A DNA stretch of 64,000 nt, taken from assembly GCF_014055025.1 (NCBI RefSeq), contig NZ_CP059571.1, forward strand, positions 1,302,001-1,366,000. Direction: 5' to 3'. This DNA comes from Neisseria bacilliformis (lineage in GTDB: Bacteria; Pseudomonadota; Gammaproteobacteria; Burkholderiales; Neisseriaceae). The notes below the pieces were generated by a model that searched no databases, was not told where the DNA came from, and saw nothing but the letters and a program-made list of their open reading frames with translations. Both the position numbers and the translations under genes were made by a program. Shown here in pieces: positions 1 through 8,912 of the stretch; position 1 is the first letter of the stretch, and every line of letters begins with the position of its first letter.

Positions 1-577
1 CCAGCAGCGTCAGCATGGAGGAAAACCCCGTTTCGGCGGGGTTCATAATCAGACCGATCAGCGCGCTCACCAGCAGGATGGCCATCGGGTCGTTGCAGCC
101 GCTTTCCAGTTCCAGCGTGGCGAGGATGCGCGAATTGAGGCGCACGCCGCTGCTGCGCATCAGGGAAAACACCGCCGCCGCGTCGGTCGAGCCGACAATC
201 GCCGCCATCAAAAGCCCCATGCGCCAGTCGATATGGAGGAAGAAGGTGGTGAACGCGCCCAGCAGGGCGACGGTGGCAATCACGCCCCAGCTGGCCAGCA
301 CGGCGGCCGGTTTGAGCGCGAGGCGGAAGCTGTCGAACTTGGTGCGCAGGCCGCCGTCGAGCAGAATCACCGCCAGCGCAAGCTGGCCGATCATATTGGC
401 GGCGGCGAAATTGTCGAAATGGATGCCGCCCAAACCCTCGTCGCCCGCCAGCATGCCCACGCCGAGGAACACCAACAGCAGCGGCATGCCGAAACGGGTG
501 GACACGCGCGAGGCGACGACGCTGATAAACAGCAAAAGGGCGATGATCAGGAAAAAAGTATTGACGGATGACTCCAC
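1..577 (-). CDS. nhaP2: K+/H+ antiporter, NhaP2/CvrA type (5' part only)
   Basis: Reading from a GTG at 577, the protein begins VESSVNTFFLIIALLL and runs off the left window edge after about 192 residues. It resembles the N-terminal membrane half of CPA1-type potassium/proton antiporters: alternating hydrophobic helices, the stretch GMPLLLVFLGVGMLAG, ILLDGGLRT, and GSTDAAAVF followed by LELESGCNDPMA, which matches the conserved ion-binding region of E. coli NhaP2. The family exports K+ in exchange for H+ across the inner membrane. GTG is chosen because an in-frame stop lies just upstream (604-602) and no ATG lies between. The C-terminal cytoplasmic part lies outside the window. Confidence 0.85.
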   Translation of the reverse strand, partial: MESSVNTFFLIIALLLFISVVASRVSTRFGMPLLLVFLGVGMLAGDEGLGGIHFDNFAAANMIGQLALAVILLDGGLRTKFDSFRLALKPAAVLASWGVIATVALLGAFTTFFLHIDWRMGLLMAAIVGSTDAAAVFSLMRSSGVRLNSRILATLELESGCNDPMAILLVSALIGLIMNPAETGFSSMLTLL

Positions 578-697
578 GGACGGGCTTTCTGCGGTTGCGG
601 GTTATCGGGCGTGTCGGCAATTAAATTTGCAGCGGATTTCGCGGCAAAAAAACGGGCGGATTCTAGCACATGAATACGCACTATCAGCTATCGAGGC

Positions 698-729
698 CGT
701 CTGAAAACATCACGGCAGGTGTTTTCAGA
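698..729. terminator. Hairpin built on an uptake sequence, upstream of the antiporter and downstream of nnrS
   Basis: GGCCGTCTGAAAACA is followed about 12 bases later by TGTTTTCAG, giving a short stem with an uptake sequence in one arm. It lies just past the 3' end of nnrS on the minus strand. Only one arm carries the full DUS, so function as a terminator is inferred. Confidence 0.4.
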
Positions 730-766
730 AACGTCATCTCCGTGCAGGCGGGGACGGCCTCTGCGT

Positions 767-1876
767 TTATTCGGGGTCGGGATCGTCGCTAAACGCATGG
801 GCGCGGAATATCGGAATGAAGCCGTACAGATAAAGCGCAAACGCCGCCATCGCCAGCGCGGCGGGAACTGTGATTAAAAACAGCGGATGATACGCCGACA
901 GCACGGCGCGGCTGAGCGCGGCGGCGGCCAAACAGGCAAACGCGGCGCGGGCGGAGGCGGGGTAATCGAGGCGGGCAAACCCGCTGTGGCGCAGGCCGGC
1001 AGTGAGAAAAACCAGCATGATGGCACCGCACATCGCGCCGAGGGTAATCAGGTGCAGCGGCGCGCCCTGCCCCCTGCCGAGCAGCGTGTTCGCGCCCAGC
1101 CACAGATAACCCGCAGCGGCGGCAAGCTGGATGAGGTAGTAAAACGCCACATAATGTTTGCGCAGCAGTTCCCAATGGTGCAGCTCGCGCAGTTTCGCCA
1201 AAATCACAAAGCCGACGGCCAAAGCCATAAACCCTACCGCCTCGGGCGGCAGCCGCAACTCGGCGGCGGCATACAGCAGCAGAAACAAGATGGCCATGTT
1301 TTTATAGACAAAATTGGGGATGAACACCGGGTCTTTCAGACGGCATGATTTGAGTGCCTCCGCGCCCAAAACCACGCTCACGCGGAAAGACACCAGCATC
1401 ACGGCGGCGATGTTGAGATGAACCAGCGTGCGCAAAAAACGCCAATCTGCGGTGCAGGCAAAGGTCGTCTGAACGAGGGCAAACAGCAAAAGCAGCAGCA
1501 GGATGGCGAACTGATCGGTATTGCGCCCGCGCCATGCCAGCCAAGTGCAGAACGAAAACAGAATTGCCCAAGCCGCCGCCACGGCAAACGCAGCCGCCTG
1601 CGGGAAAAACGGCAGTGCAAGGGCGGCAAAGGCCAGCGGCGCGGCGAGCGTGAAAGCGATGGTTTTCAGACGGCCTTTATAGTCTGTCCAGTCTGGAAAT
1701 GCGGTTAACAAAAAACCGCTGTACGCGCACACCGGCAAAAGCTGCAAAAACACCAAGCGGTGAAACACCACCACATCGCTGCGCAGGAAAAACGCCGCCG
1801 CGCCGAATACCACCGCCGCTGCCGCCGCCGTGAAAAACGGGCGCATGGGATGAGTGAAAAATTGACCGGTATTCAA
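767..1876 (-). CDS. nnrS: NnrS family membrane protein
   Basis: A 369-residue integral membrane protein with about 12 hydrophobic segments. The N-terminal HPMRPFF and the later HLITLGAMCGAIMLVF match the NnrS family, haem/copper membrane proteins linked to nitric oxide and nitrite stress in denitrifiers. The only start that keeps the conserved HPMRPFF is a TTG at 1876 with AAAGG seven bases upstream; the first ATG would begin inside that motif. Two nitrate/nitrite transporters and molybdopterin genes lie at the other end of the window, consistent with a denitrifying lifestyle. The immediate neighbours are unrelated. Confidence 0.85.
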   Translation of the reverse strand: MNTGQFFTHPMRPFFTAAAAAVVFGAAAFFLRSDVVVFHRLVFLQLLPVCAYSGFLLTAFPDWTDYKGRLKTIAFTLAAPLAFAALALPFFPQAAAFAVAAAWAILFSFCTWLAWRGRNTDQFAILLLLLLFALVQTTFACTADWRFLRTLVHLNIAAVMLVSFRVSVVLGAEALKSCRLKDPVFIPNFVYKNMAILFLLLYAAAELRLPPEAVGFMALAVGFVILAKLRELHHWELLRKHYVAFYYLIQLAAAAGYLWLGANTLLGRGQGAPLHLITLGAMCGAIMLVFLTAGLRHSGFARLDYPASARAAFACLAAAALSRAVLSAYHPLFLITVPAALAMAAFALYLYGFIPIFRAHAFSDDPDPE

Positions 1877-1926
1877 TTTAAAACCTTTGCGACATTTCCG
1901 GCAAAAGGCCGGTAAAAAATGCCGTC

Positions 1927-2023
1927 ATTCCCGCGCAGGCGGAAATCTTGGCGGACGGCAGGCCATATTTTGCAACACACGCCATCGTTAAAATGCTGAC
2001 AAGATTCCCGCCTGCGCGGGAAT
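1927..2023. repeat. Pair of dRS3 repeats bracketing a short spacer
   Basis: Positions 2004-2023 read ATTCCCGCCTGCGCGGGAAT, a perfect dRS3 repeat (ATTCCC-N8-GGGAAT). Positions 1927-1946 hold a second copy in opposite orientation with one mismatch. The roughly 57 bases between them resemble the short repeat blocks that dRS3 copies commonly bracket in Neisseria. Confidence 0.8.
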
Positions 2024-2055
2024 GACGACACTGGGGAAACCCCAAATCTATCAAA

Positions 2056-2748
2056 CTATTCATAATATCGAATCCCGCCAAATTCCCGTGCCACGGCGGC
2101 TTCTTCGTAGGCCGAACCGCGCACCGACAGCGGCTCGGGCAGCAGAATGGTTTTTTCCACGCCCATGCCTTTGGGGGCAAGCAGCAGGATTTCGCGGCTC
2201 AAACGCGCGGCCTCGAAACGGTCGTGCGTTACCAGCAAACAAGCCCAGCCTTCGCGCTCGATTTTTTCCGCCAGCATGGCCGCCAGAATATCGCGCAAAT
2301 CCCTGTCCAGCCCCACAAAAGGCTCATCGAGCAAAGCCAAATCGCAGCCGCACAGCATCAGCCGCAAAAACGCCACCCGTTTGGCCATACCGCCTGAGAG
2401 TTCGGCCGGATATTTGTGCAGATCGCCCGCCGTGAGGCCGACTTTTTCCGCCAGTGCAACGATTTCACCTTCATTGGCACGCTCCATAAACACTGCGATA
2501 TTCTGCATCGCCGTGAGGTTGTCCAACAGGCGGTTTTCCTGAAACAGAAAACCCGTTTTGCGGAACGTGTTTTCCAAGCGGCCGGATTTGGGCGTTTCCA
2601 GCCCCGCCACCAGCCGCAGCACCGTGGTTTTGCCGCAGCCGCTGGGGCCGAACAGCGTTTTCACTTCGCCCGCAGCGAGCGTGAGCGAAAAATCGCGCAC
2701 CACCGCGTCGCGCAGAATCTCAAAGCGCAGATGTTCGATTGCCAGCAT
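2056..2748 (-). CDS. ABC transporter ATP-binding protein, NitT/TauT type
   Basis: A 230-residue nucleotide-binding subunit: Walker A GPSGCGKTT near residue 35, signature LSGGMAKR, Walker B LALLDEPF and H-loop VTHD. It closely resembles the SsuB/TauB/ThiZ group that energises import of sulfonates, nitrate or thiamine precursors. ATG at 2748 is chosen because it overlaps the permease stop (TGATG); a GTG at 2760 would also be in frame. No periplasmic binding protein lies in the cluster, so the substrate cannot be named. Confidence 0.85.
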   Translation of the reverse strand: MLAIEHLRFEILRDAVVRDFSLTLAAGEVKTLFGPSGCGKTTVLRLVAGLETPKSGRLENTFRKTGFLFQENRLLDNLTAMQNIAVFMERANEGEIVALAEKVGLTAGDLHKYPAELSGGMAKRVAFLRLMLCGCDLALLDEPFVGLDRDLRDILAAMLAEKIEREGWACLLVTHDRFEAARLSREILLLAPKGMGVEKTILLPEPLSVRGSAYEEAAVAREFGGIRYYE

Positions 2749-3545
2749 CAGCGTCTCCACGGCATAAACAGAATTTCCAAAGGCTTGATGATCAGATAGT
2801 CGAACAAGGCGACAAACGCAATCACCAGCACCACATAAGCCATCACGGCGGATGTTTCCAGCATCGCCCGCGCATCGGCAATCCGCGCCCCGATGCCCTC
2901 GCTTGCGCCCAAAAGCTCGGCCATAATCACCACCTTCACCCCCATCGCCACCGCCACGCCGATGCTCGAAATCAGATAGCCCGTGAGGTGCGGCAGATAG
3001 AGATAACGGATTTTTTTCAGACGGCCTAAACGGTAGGCGTCAAACAGCTCTTCGTTTTTCTTGTCCACGCTCGCCATCCCCACCGCCGCGCTTGCAAACG
3101 TGAGCGGCGCAACCAGCACAATCACGGCAAACAGCACGCTCGGATTGCCGAAACCGAACCAAAACAAAGCCATCACCACCCAAATAATCGGCGGCATCGC
3201 CAGCAGCACCGTCATCAGCGGTTTGAGCAAGGCCATCGCCGTTTTAAACCGCCCAGCCGCCAGCCCCGCCGCCACGCCCGACACCAGCGCAATCCCGATG
3301 CCCGCCGCCGCCCGCCACAGCGACACGCCGATTTCGGCGGTTTGAAACTGTTTGAGCAAATCCCAAGCGTGCGCAAACACTTCCGAGGGCGCAGGCAGCA
3401 TAAACGCGCCGAACACCGCACTGCCCCACGCCCACAATGCCACCGCCGCCATCGCCACGCCCAAGCCCGCAAAGCCGCTCCAAAGGTAGTCGGCAATGTA
3501 AAACAACACAGGCTGCGGCTTGCGGATTTTGTCGGTTTTGATCAT
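2748..3545 (-). CDS. ABC transporter permease, NitT/TauT type
   Basis: A 265-residue inner-membrane permease with about six helices. The EAA-loop region is visible as DAYRLGRLKKIRYLYLPHL, typical of SsuC/TauC-like permeases. The open frame extends upstream to 3596, but that extension is encoded by an uptake sequence (FQTA), so ATG at 3545 (MIKTDKIRKPQ) is preferred. Its stop overlaps the start of the ATPase gene, so the two are co-translated. The substrate is unknown because the binding protein is not adjacent. Confidence 0.8.
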   Translation of the reverse strand: MIKTDKIRKPQPVLFYIADYLWSGFAGLGVAMAAVALWAWGSAVFGAFMLPAPSEVFAHAWDLLKQFQTAEIGVSLWRAAAGIGIALVSGVAAGLAAGRFKTAMALLKPLMTVLLAMPPIIWVVMALFWFGFGNPSVLFAVIVLVAPLTFASAAVGMASVDKKNEELFDAYRLGRLKKIRYLYLPHLTGYLISSIGVAVAMGVKVVIMAELLGASEGIGARIADARAMLETSAVMAYVVLVIAFVALFDYLIIKPLEILFMPWRR

Positions 3546-3627
3546 GGCGGTTTGGTTTTTCGGGATACAGGCCGTCTGAAAGTGCGGCTTTGGCAAAGTC
3601 GGAAACAGTTTCAGACGGCCTCTCAGT

Positions 3628-4341
3628 TTATTCGGACAGGATTCTGTGGACGGCTTTGGCGATAAATGCTTCGTAATCGTTGCATATCAGGCCGATGCCG
3701 AAAGACGCGGCAACGGGCGCGGTGCGTAGGGTCAGTCCGTCGTTTTGCGCCAGCTTGAGGTACCGCCGCACATAGTCGTCTTTGTCGGCCGGTGCGTCGG
3801 TTTCGGGTAGATCGATAATGTAAAGCAGCGTTTTTGCGGGCGGGTGCACCCATGCCGAGTTGTTGTCGTACGACAGCTTCTGGTATTTGTCCAAATGACG
3901 GGCATTGAAGGTTTCCCATTTGCTGAATCCGCCGTTGTTTTTGTAATACGGCAGCCTGGACGGAATGATGAAAATCTGGAAATAGGGAATGCGCCTGCTT
4001 TGGATATTGGCGGTTTCGCCAAGCATGTTTTCAAAGTAGTTGTTGGCGTTTTGCGCGTAGTTCTGCATCACGAACTTGACGGCGATGCCTGCCACAGCGC
4101 GGTTTTGGCTGTCTGTTACGGTAATATCCACATTTTTGTCGATATACCGCCCTTCGATCTGCCCCTCTTTGCCGTTGCCGTAGCCAAGCGACTGTACGGT
4201 GTAATCCGCGCCCAGCCGTGCGGCCAAATCTGCGGCTATCGCGCCGTGCAGGATTTTCAGTTTTTCATTGCTGCGCGAATGGGTTTGCAGGAATTTGACA
4301 AACGATGCCTGTAAAACGCCCAGAAAACGATTGTTGTCCAT
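3628..4341 (-). CDS. Predicted Type II restriction endonuclease
   Basis: A 237-residue protein directly downstream of an adenine methyltransferase on the same strand, with a 24-base gap. Restriction function is inferred mainly from this pairing. Residues around KNVDITV and GIAVKFVMQNYAQNANNYFENMLGETANI look like the central strand-helix part of PD-(D/E)XK nucleases that cut at the site their partner methylates. The position expected to be Glu in the ExK half-motif is Ala here (AVK). That could mean a swapped catalytic residue, loss of activity, or that my alignment is wrong. Recognition sequence is not predictable by eye. Confidence 0.6.
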   Translation of the reverse strand: MDNNRFLGVLQASFVKFLQTHSRSNEKLKILHGAIAADLAARLGADYTVQSLGYGNGKEGQIEGRYIDKNVDITVTDSQNRAVAGIAVKFVMQNYAQNANNYFENMLGETANIQSRRIPYFQIFIIPSRLPYYKNNGGFSKWETFNARHLDKYQKLSYDNNSAWVHPPAKTLLYIIDLPETDAPADKDDYVRRYLKLAQNDGLTLRTAPVAASFGIGLICNDYEAFIAKAVHRILSE

Positions 4342-4365
4342 TGCCGTTTCTTTCTCTTGATTTAT

Positions 4366-5877
4366 TTAAAACAATGCGCTCTGCGCTGCGGGTGCGAAAA
4401 TTGGGAACTCTTTGATTTGTTTGGTGGAAACCGATTTGTAGCCGCCGGAGAAATCTTTACCGGTAAGGCGCACATAGTGAAAGAACTCGGGCGAGGAAAG
4501 GGTGTCGGCCAACAGCTGCCAGTCGCTGTGCTCAGACTTGGCGGCAATCAGAATACCCGAATAAACGCAGACTTTCTCCGGCAGCCTGAAAAACCGTATT
4601 TGATCGTAAACCAGTGTGCTCAATACGGTTTTTTCTTTGTCTGCGCTTTGGATGCCCTGGCTGCGTCCGAATTCGTACCATGCGGTTCTGTCGTCCAAAT
4701 CGCGTTTCAACAGTTCTTCTTTATGGCTTGCCAGATAGGTGTAGCCCAAAGGGAAACGTGAAGCCAGCTCGTCTTCGGTGTAGGGCGTCTGCCGTCCGTT
4801 TGCGCTTTTGTAATAAGGGAAAACAATCCGCTCGGCTTCGTCGTGCAGGCTGCCTTTGTAGCGCGATCCTTTGACGATTGGGCGCAGGAGGGCGGTTTCG
4901 ACGATCGCGCCGTTGAAGTCGGATGTGCCGTCGCCCCGGTCTGCCGCGCGGCCGATGAAGATTTTGTCGCGCAGGGTGGCAAAGCCGTATTGGATGTCGA
5001 AAAAGTCGCCGAGCCGTGCGTTTTTGCCGTCGGCAAGCCGCTGCAAAAACCGGCTGCTTTCGGGGGCGGACAACGCCCAGCGGGTGCTGTCGAGCGTGGC
5101 AAAAGGGATGCGGTTGACGGTTTTCAGACGGCCTGCCTCATACTCGGCGTAATCAAAGCATTCGGCATTTTTCCGTGCGAAGTCCATTATGGTAATCGCG
5201 GTGTAGGTGGAAAAGCCCGCGAACACTTTTTCCGCTTTCAGGTCGCACAGCGTTTTCAGGCTGCCCTGTTGCCGCAAAAAGGCGCGGAAACGGCGGTAGG
5301 AGGTGTTGTAGAGAAAGCTGTTGGGTGTGATGAAACCGAGTTTGCCGTCGGGTTTGAGCATAGCAAACGCCGTCTCGAAAAACACGGGATACATATCGGT
5401 TGTGCCGACGGCAAATTGGAAATGCCGTTTGATAAACCGGCGGGTGTCTTCGGGCAAGTTGTGGACGCGGACATAGGGCGGGTTGCCGATCACCCAGTCA
5501 AATGTCTGCGGGTAGTTTGCGTAAAGATGCAGGGTATCGCCGTGCATGATTTGCCATTGCACGCGAACGCTGCCGAGTGTTTCGGAAACTATTTTATCTA
5601 ATCTCGCCAAGCATTTGTGCCACATGTCTTCGTCGATTTCAATGCCGAAGATATATTTTGACAAGTCGGCGGCGGTTTGCTCCGGCGTCATACGCGCTTC
5701 TTTGGCGGCGGCGATATAGCGGCGCACGATTTCGGTTAGAAATGCACCGTCGCCGCAGGAAGGCTCCATGACAAAGCGGCCTAAAACCGCACAGCCCGAG
5801 TATCCGCACGCATCCAAAATGGCGCAGACGATGTGATGCGGCGTGAGCACCTGTCCGAGTGTTTTAGCTTTGTCCAT
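4366..5877 (-). CDS. Adenine-specific DNA methyltransferase of a Type II R-M system
   Basis: A 503-residue N6-adenine methyltransferase of the gamma (TaqI/Eco57I-like) order. Motif X GQVLTPHHIV lies at the N-terminus, motif I FVMEPSCGDGAF follows, then catalytic motif IV NPPY (in VIGNPPYVRVH). A long C-terminal part probably serves as target recognition domain. It would protect the host from the adjoining endonuclease. Start at 5877 (MDKAKTLG) is used because the longer frame to 5952 would run into the end of thyA. The gene follows thyA by about ten bases, separated by an uptake sequence. Confidence 0.85.
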   Translation of the reverse strand: MDKAKTLGQVLTPHHIVCAILDACGYSGCAVLGRFVMEPSCGDGAFLTEIVRRYIAAAKEARMTPEQTAADLSKYIFGIEIDEDMWHKCLARLDKIVSETLGSVRVQWQIMHGDTLHLYANYPQTFDWVIGNPPYVRVHNLPEDTRRFIKRHFQFAVGTTDMYPVFFETAFAMLKPDGKLGFITPNSFLYNTSYRRFRAFLRQQGSLKTLCDLKAEKVFAGFSTYTAITIMDFARKNAECFDYAEYEAGRLKTVNRIPFATLDSTRWALSAPESSRFLQRLADGKNARLGDFFDIQYGFATLRDKIFIGRAADRGDGTSDFNGAIVETALLRPIVKGSRYKGSLHDEAERIVFPYYKSANGRQTPYTEDELASRFPLGYTYLASHKEELLKRDLDDRTAWYEFGRSQGIQSADKEKTVLSTLVYDQIRFFRLPEKVCVYSGILIAAKSEHSDWQLLADTLSSPEFFHYVRLTGKDFSGGYKSVSTKQIKEFPIFAPAAQSALF

Positions 5878-5887
5878 ATTCTTGCTT

Positions 5888-6682
5888 TCAGACGGCCACG
5901 GCGGCTTTGATGTGCGGGTGCGGGTCGTAGCCGGTGAGTGTGAAGTCGTCAAATGTGAAGGCGGAAATGTCGCGAACGGCGGGATTCAGCGTCATTTTCG
6001 GCAGGGTTCGCGGTTCGCGGGTGAGTTGCAGCTTGGCCTGCTCGAAGTGGTTGCGGTAGAGATGGGCGTCGCCGAGGGTGTGGACGAATTCGCCCGCTTG
6101 CAGGCCGCATACTTGGGCGGCCATCATGGTTAGGAGGGCGTAGCTGGCGATGTTGAAGGGCACGCCGAGGAAGATGTCGGCGCTGCGCTGGTAGAGCTGG
6201 CAGGAAAGTTTGCCGTCGGCCACGTAAAACTGGAACAGGGCGTGGCAGGGGGGCAGCGCCATTTCGTCCACGAGGGCGGGATTCCAGGCGGAAACAATCA
6301 GGCGGCGGCTGTCGGGATTGGCTTTAATCTGCGCGATTACGTTGGCGATTTGGTCGATGTGGCGGCCGTCGGGGGCGGGCCAGGAACGCCACTGGTAGCC
6401 GTACACGGGGCCGAGTTCGCCATTTTCGTCGGCCCATTCGTCCCAGATGCTTACTTGGTTTTCGTGCAGGTAGCGGATGTTGGTGTCGCCGCGCAGAAAC
6501 CACAGCAGTTCGTGGATGATGGAGCGCAGGTGGAGCTTTTTGGTGGTTAGGAGCGGGAAGCCGTCCTGCAAATCGAAGCGCATCTGGTGGCCGAACACGG
6601 AGCGGGTGCCGGTGCCGGTGCGGTCGGATTTGTCGGTGCCGCTGTCGAGGACGCGGCGCATCAGGTCGAGGTATTGGCGCAT
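5888..6682 (-). CDS. thyA: Thymidylate synthase
   Basis: A 264-residue protein, the same length as E. coli ThyA. It makes dTMP from dUMP using methylenetetrahydrofolate. The catalytic cysteine is Cys146 in [11 protein letters not shown]; the folate/dUMP region [17 protein letters not shown] and the C-terminal [15 protein letters not shown] are intact (the last residues normally read KAPVAV or similar). Cytoplasmic. The restriction system follows immediately downstream on the same strand, so read-through transcription is likely. Confidence 0.97.
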   Translation of the reverse strand: MRQYLDLMRRVLDSGTDKSDRTGTGTRSVFGHQMRFDLQDGFPLLTTKKLHLRSIIHELLWFLRGDTNIRYLHENQVSIWDEWADENGELGPVYGYQWRSWPAPDGRHIDQIANVIAQIKANPDSRRLIVSAWNPALVDEMALPPCHALFQFYVADGKLSCQLYQRSADIFLGVPFNIASYALLTMMAAQVCGLQAGEFVHTLGDAHLYRNHFEQAKLQLTREPRTLPKMTLNPAVRDISAFTFDDFTLTGYDPHPHIKAAVAV

Positions 6683-6710
6683 GTTTTTCCTGTTTGTGTT
6701 GCCTGTGTTG

Positions 6711-6741
6711 AGGCCGTCTGAAAGGTTTCAGACGGCCTTTT
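6711..6741. terminator. Inverted uptake-sequence pair, likely bidirectional terminator
   Basis: AGGCCGTCTGAAA and its inverse TTTCAGACGGCCT lie two bases apart and are followed by TTTT on the plus strand. The hairpin stands between the nitroreductase gene and thyA. Confidence 0.75.
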
Positions 6742-6748
6742 GCGGGGT

Positions 6749-7309
6749 TTACCAATAGGTAACGAATTGTTCCAAATTGGTGTTTTTTTCTTCTTTCGGG
6801 AAGCTGTGCTGCGCGGTGCCGACCATGATGAAGCCGATGATGCGGTCTTTTTCGCCGCAGCCCATTTCTGCGCGCAAGACGGGGCTGCCGCACCACAGGC
6901 CGGTGATCCAGACGTTGTCGTAGCCCAGCGCGTTGGCGGCAAGCTGCACGGCGTAGGCGGCTGCACCCGCGCTGAGCAGCTGCTCCCATTCGGGCTTGGG
7001 TTTTTCCGCGCCGACGGCAATTTTGGAGATGACGGCGATGGCCATCGGCGCGAAGTCGGCGACTTTTTCCGCTTTTTTCATGCTCTCGTCGCCCAGCTTC
7101 ATTTGGACGACGGTTTCTTCAAGGGCGCGGCGGAAACGCGCTTTGGCTGCGTCGCCGTGGATCACGACGAACCGCCACGGGGTGAGGCCGCCGTGGTCGG
7201 GCACTTGGGTGGCGGATTGGAAGATGGTTTCCAGTTCGAGTTCGTCGGGGGCGGGGGCGGTGAGTTCGCGCACGGAGCGGCGGGTGGTGAGGAGGTCGAG
7301 TGCGTCCAT
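6749..7309 (-). CDS. Nitroreductase family protein, YdjA-like
   Basis: A 186-residue FMN-dependent oxidoreductase of the short YdjA/NfnB-like branch. The N-terminal MDALDLLTTRRSVRE carries the conserved RRS(V) phosphate-binding motif, followed by GGLTPWRFVVI and the C-terminal IIGFIMVGTA. The length matches E. coli YdjA (183 residues). It is expected to be a cytosolic dimer reducing nitro compounds or related electrophiles with NAD(P)H; the natural substrate is unknown. AAAGGA upstream of ATG 7309 supports the start. Confidence 0.85.
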   Translation of the reverse strand: MDALDLLTTRRSVRELTAPAPDELELETIFQSATQVPDHGGLTPWRFVVIHGDAAKARFRRALEETVVQMKLGDESMKKAEKVADFAPMAIAVISKIAVGAEKPKPEWEQLLSAGAAAYAVQLAANALGYDNVWITGLWCGSPVLRAEMGCGEKDRIIGFIMVGTAQHSFPKEEKNTNLEQFVTYW

Positions 7310-7734
7310 CGGGTGTCCTTTCGGGTTGGGGGCTGCCGGAAAACGGTTTTTGGCTGCGCCGAAACTGCGTTTTCAGACGGCCTGCGGGTGAAAACAGGCG
7401 CAATTATAGTGAAGCGCGGCGGGGAACGGCCATTTTCTCTTGGCGGTTTTTGCTGCGGGGAAACCGAAAGCGGGAGCGGATGCGGTTTGCGGGCGGCGGC
7501 GCGTTTGCCGCCTTGCGGGATTCGGACAGGCCGTCTGAAAACCCTTAATGCCGTTTTGGCTGCGCCGAAGCGGTGCTTTCGGAAACGTCATCCCCGCGTA
7601 GGCGGGGACGGTTTCTTTATGTTTTTCAGACGGCCTCCAAACCGCGTGCGTGGCAGAGCCGCACACCCTACATAAGCGGAGGCCGTCTGAAAATCCCCCC
7701 GCGACACGTTTTTGGCTGCGCCGAAGCTGCGCTT
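7310..7734. repeat. Intergenic block of uptake sequences and short palindromic repeats
   Basis: No gene is supported here. It contains several AG-DUS copies in both orientations (near 7373, 7530, 7627, 7680, 7732), a weak dRS3-like palindrome near 7587-7610, and a copy of the GTGTGCGGC-type palindrome (about 7640-7671) seen many times elsewhere in the window. The phrase TTGGCTGCGCCGAA recurs three times. Confidence 0.6.
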
Positions 7735-8775
7735 TCAGACGGCCTCTGCCGTGTCTGCCCTGCGGCCGGCTTTTTCCACTTCGCGCCACGCCCGCATAAT
7801 CAGTTCGGGGTCGTTGTCTTTTAACAGTTCCGCGTCGGAGAGCATGCGCCGCCACTGGCGCGCGCCGTTCAGGCCGTGCATCAGGCCGAGGCAGTGGCGG
7901 GTGATGTGGCGCAGGATGCTGCCGCGCCCGTCGGCCAGCCGTTCGGCGGCGTAGTCGCGCAGACGCTCTGCCAGTTCGGCGTATACGGCGGGTTCGCGCG
8001 TGTCGCCGTAAAACAGCCTGTCCCAGTCGCGCATCAGCATGGGGTTGTGGTAGCACTCGCGCCCGACCATCACGCCGTCGGTGTGTTGCAGATGCAGGGC
8101 GGCTTCGGCGTTGGTTTTTATGCCGCCGTTAAGGACGATTTGCAGCGCGGGAAACTCGCGTTTGAGGCGGTAGACATAATCGTATTTCAGGGGCGGCACG
8201 TCGCGGTTTTCCTTGGGCGAGAGGCCGTCAAGCCAGGCGTTGCGGGCGTGGACGATGAAGACGGTGCAGGCGGTTTTTTCCGAGAGCGTGCCGACGAAAT
8301 CGGCCAGCGGCTGATAGTCGGTCTGCCGGTCGATGCCGATGCGGTGCTTGACGGTAACGGCGCAGTCGGGCGCGGCGTCCTGCATGGCGTTGAGGCAGTC
8401 GGCCACCAGCGCAACCTCGTTCATCAGGCACGCGCCGAACGCGCCTTTCTGCACGCGCGGGCTGGGGCAGCCGCAGTTGAGGTTGATTTCGTCGTAGCCC
8501 CACGCCGCCGCTTCGGCCGCCGCTTTGGCCAGCAGCGCGGGTTCGCTGCCGCCCAGTTGCAGGGCGACGGGGTTTTCGCAGTCGTTTTTCAGCAGGAAAC
8601 GCGCCGCGTCGCCGTGTACCACCGCGCCGGCGTTGACCATTTCGGTGTACAAGAGGGCGTGGCGGCTGATTTGGCGGGCGAGGAAGCGGAAGTGGCGGTC
8701 GGTCCAGTCGAGCATGGGGGCGACGGAAAGGCGGCGGGGGAGGGTGTCGGGGGTGGTTTTTTCTGTTGGCGGCAT
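7735..8775 (-). CDS. dusA: tRNA-dihydrouridine(20/20a) synthase
   Basis: A 346-residue FMN enzyme reducing uridines in the tRNA D-loop. Typical DusA features: LSVAPMLDWTDRHFR at the N-terminus, LQLGGSEP, the catalytic-Cys region EINLNCGCPSPRVQKGAFGACLM, the HARNAWLDGLSPKENR loop, and NGGIKT with GVMVGRECYHNP binding FMN phosphate. The frame is open to 8979, but the upstream residues are encoded by uptake-sequence DNA and low-complexity sequence, so ATG at 8775 (MPPTEKTTPD) is taken. The last residues are also encoded by an uptake sequence. Monocistronic by context. Confidence 0.93.
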   Translation of the reverse strand: MPPTEKTTPDTLPRRLSVAPMLDWTDRHFRFLARQISRHALLYTEMVNAGAVVHGDAARFLLKNDCENPVALQLGGSEPALLAKAAAEAAAWGYDEINLNCGCPSPRVQKGAFGACLMNEVALVADCLNAMQDAAPDCAVTVKHRIGIDRQTDYQPLADFVGTLSEKTACTVFIVHARNAWLDGLSPKENRDVPPLKYDYVYRLKREFPALQIVLNGGIKTNAEAALHLQHTDGVMVGRECYHNPMLMRDWDRLFYGDTREPAVYAELAERLRDYAAERLADGRGSILRHITRHCLGLMHGLNGARQWRRMLSDAELLKDNDPELIMRAWREVEKAGRRADTAEAV

Positions 8776-8875
8776 GGGACGGGAAAGCAGTTGGGCGGGC
8801 GGCGGATTGTACCGAAAGCGGGGCGGTTGGTAAAAAGCGGCGGTTTGGCGCGTGTGTCGGCGGCGGACAAGTTCA

Positions 8876-8909
8876 AAGGCCGTCTGAAAGGTTTTCAGAC
8901 GGCCTTTTG
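8876..8909. terminator. Inverted uptake-sequence pair with T run
   Basis: AAAGGCCGTCTGAAA and TTTTCAGACGGCCTTTT form a near-perfect stem with a tiny loop, just after the DUF333 lipoprotein gene on the minus strand and upstream of dusA. Confidence 0.75.
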
Positions 8910-8912
8910 GGC

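Noticed and set aside
7587-7610. dRS3 repeat
   Set aside because: The core reads CATCCCCGC...GGCGGGGAC and does not meet ATTCCC-N8-GGGAAT; at best a decayed relative.
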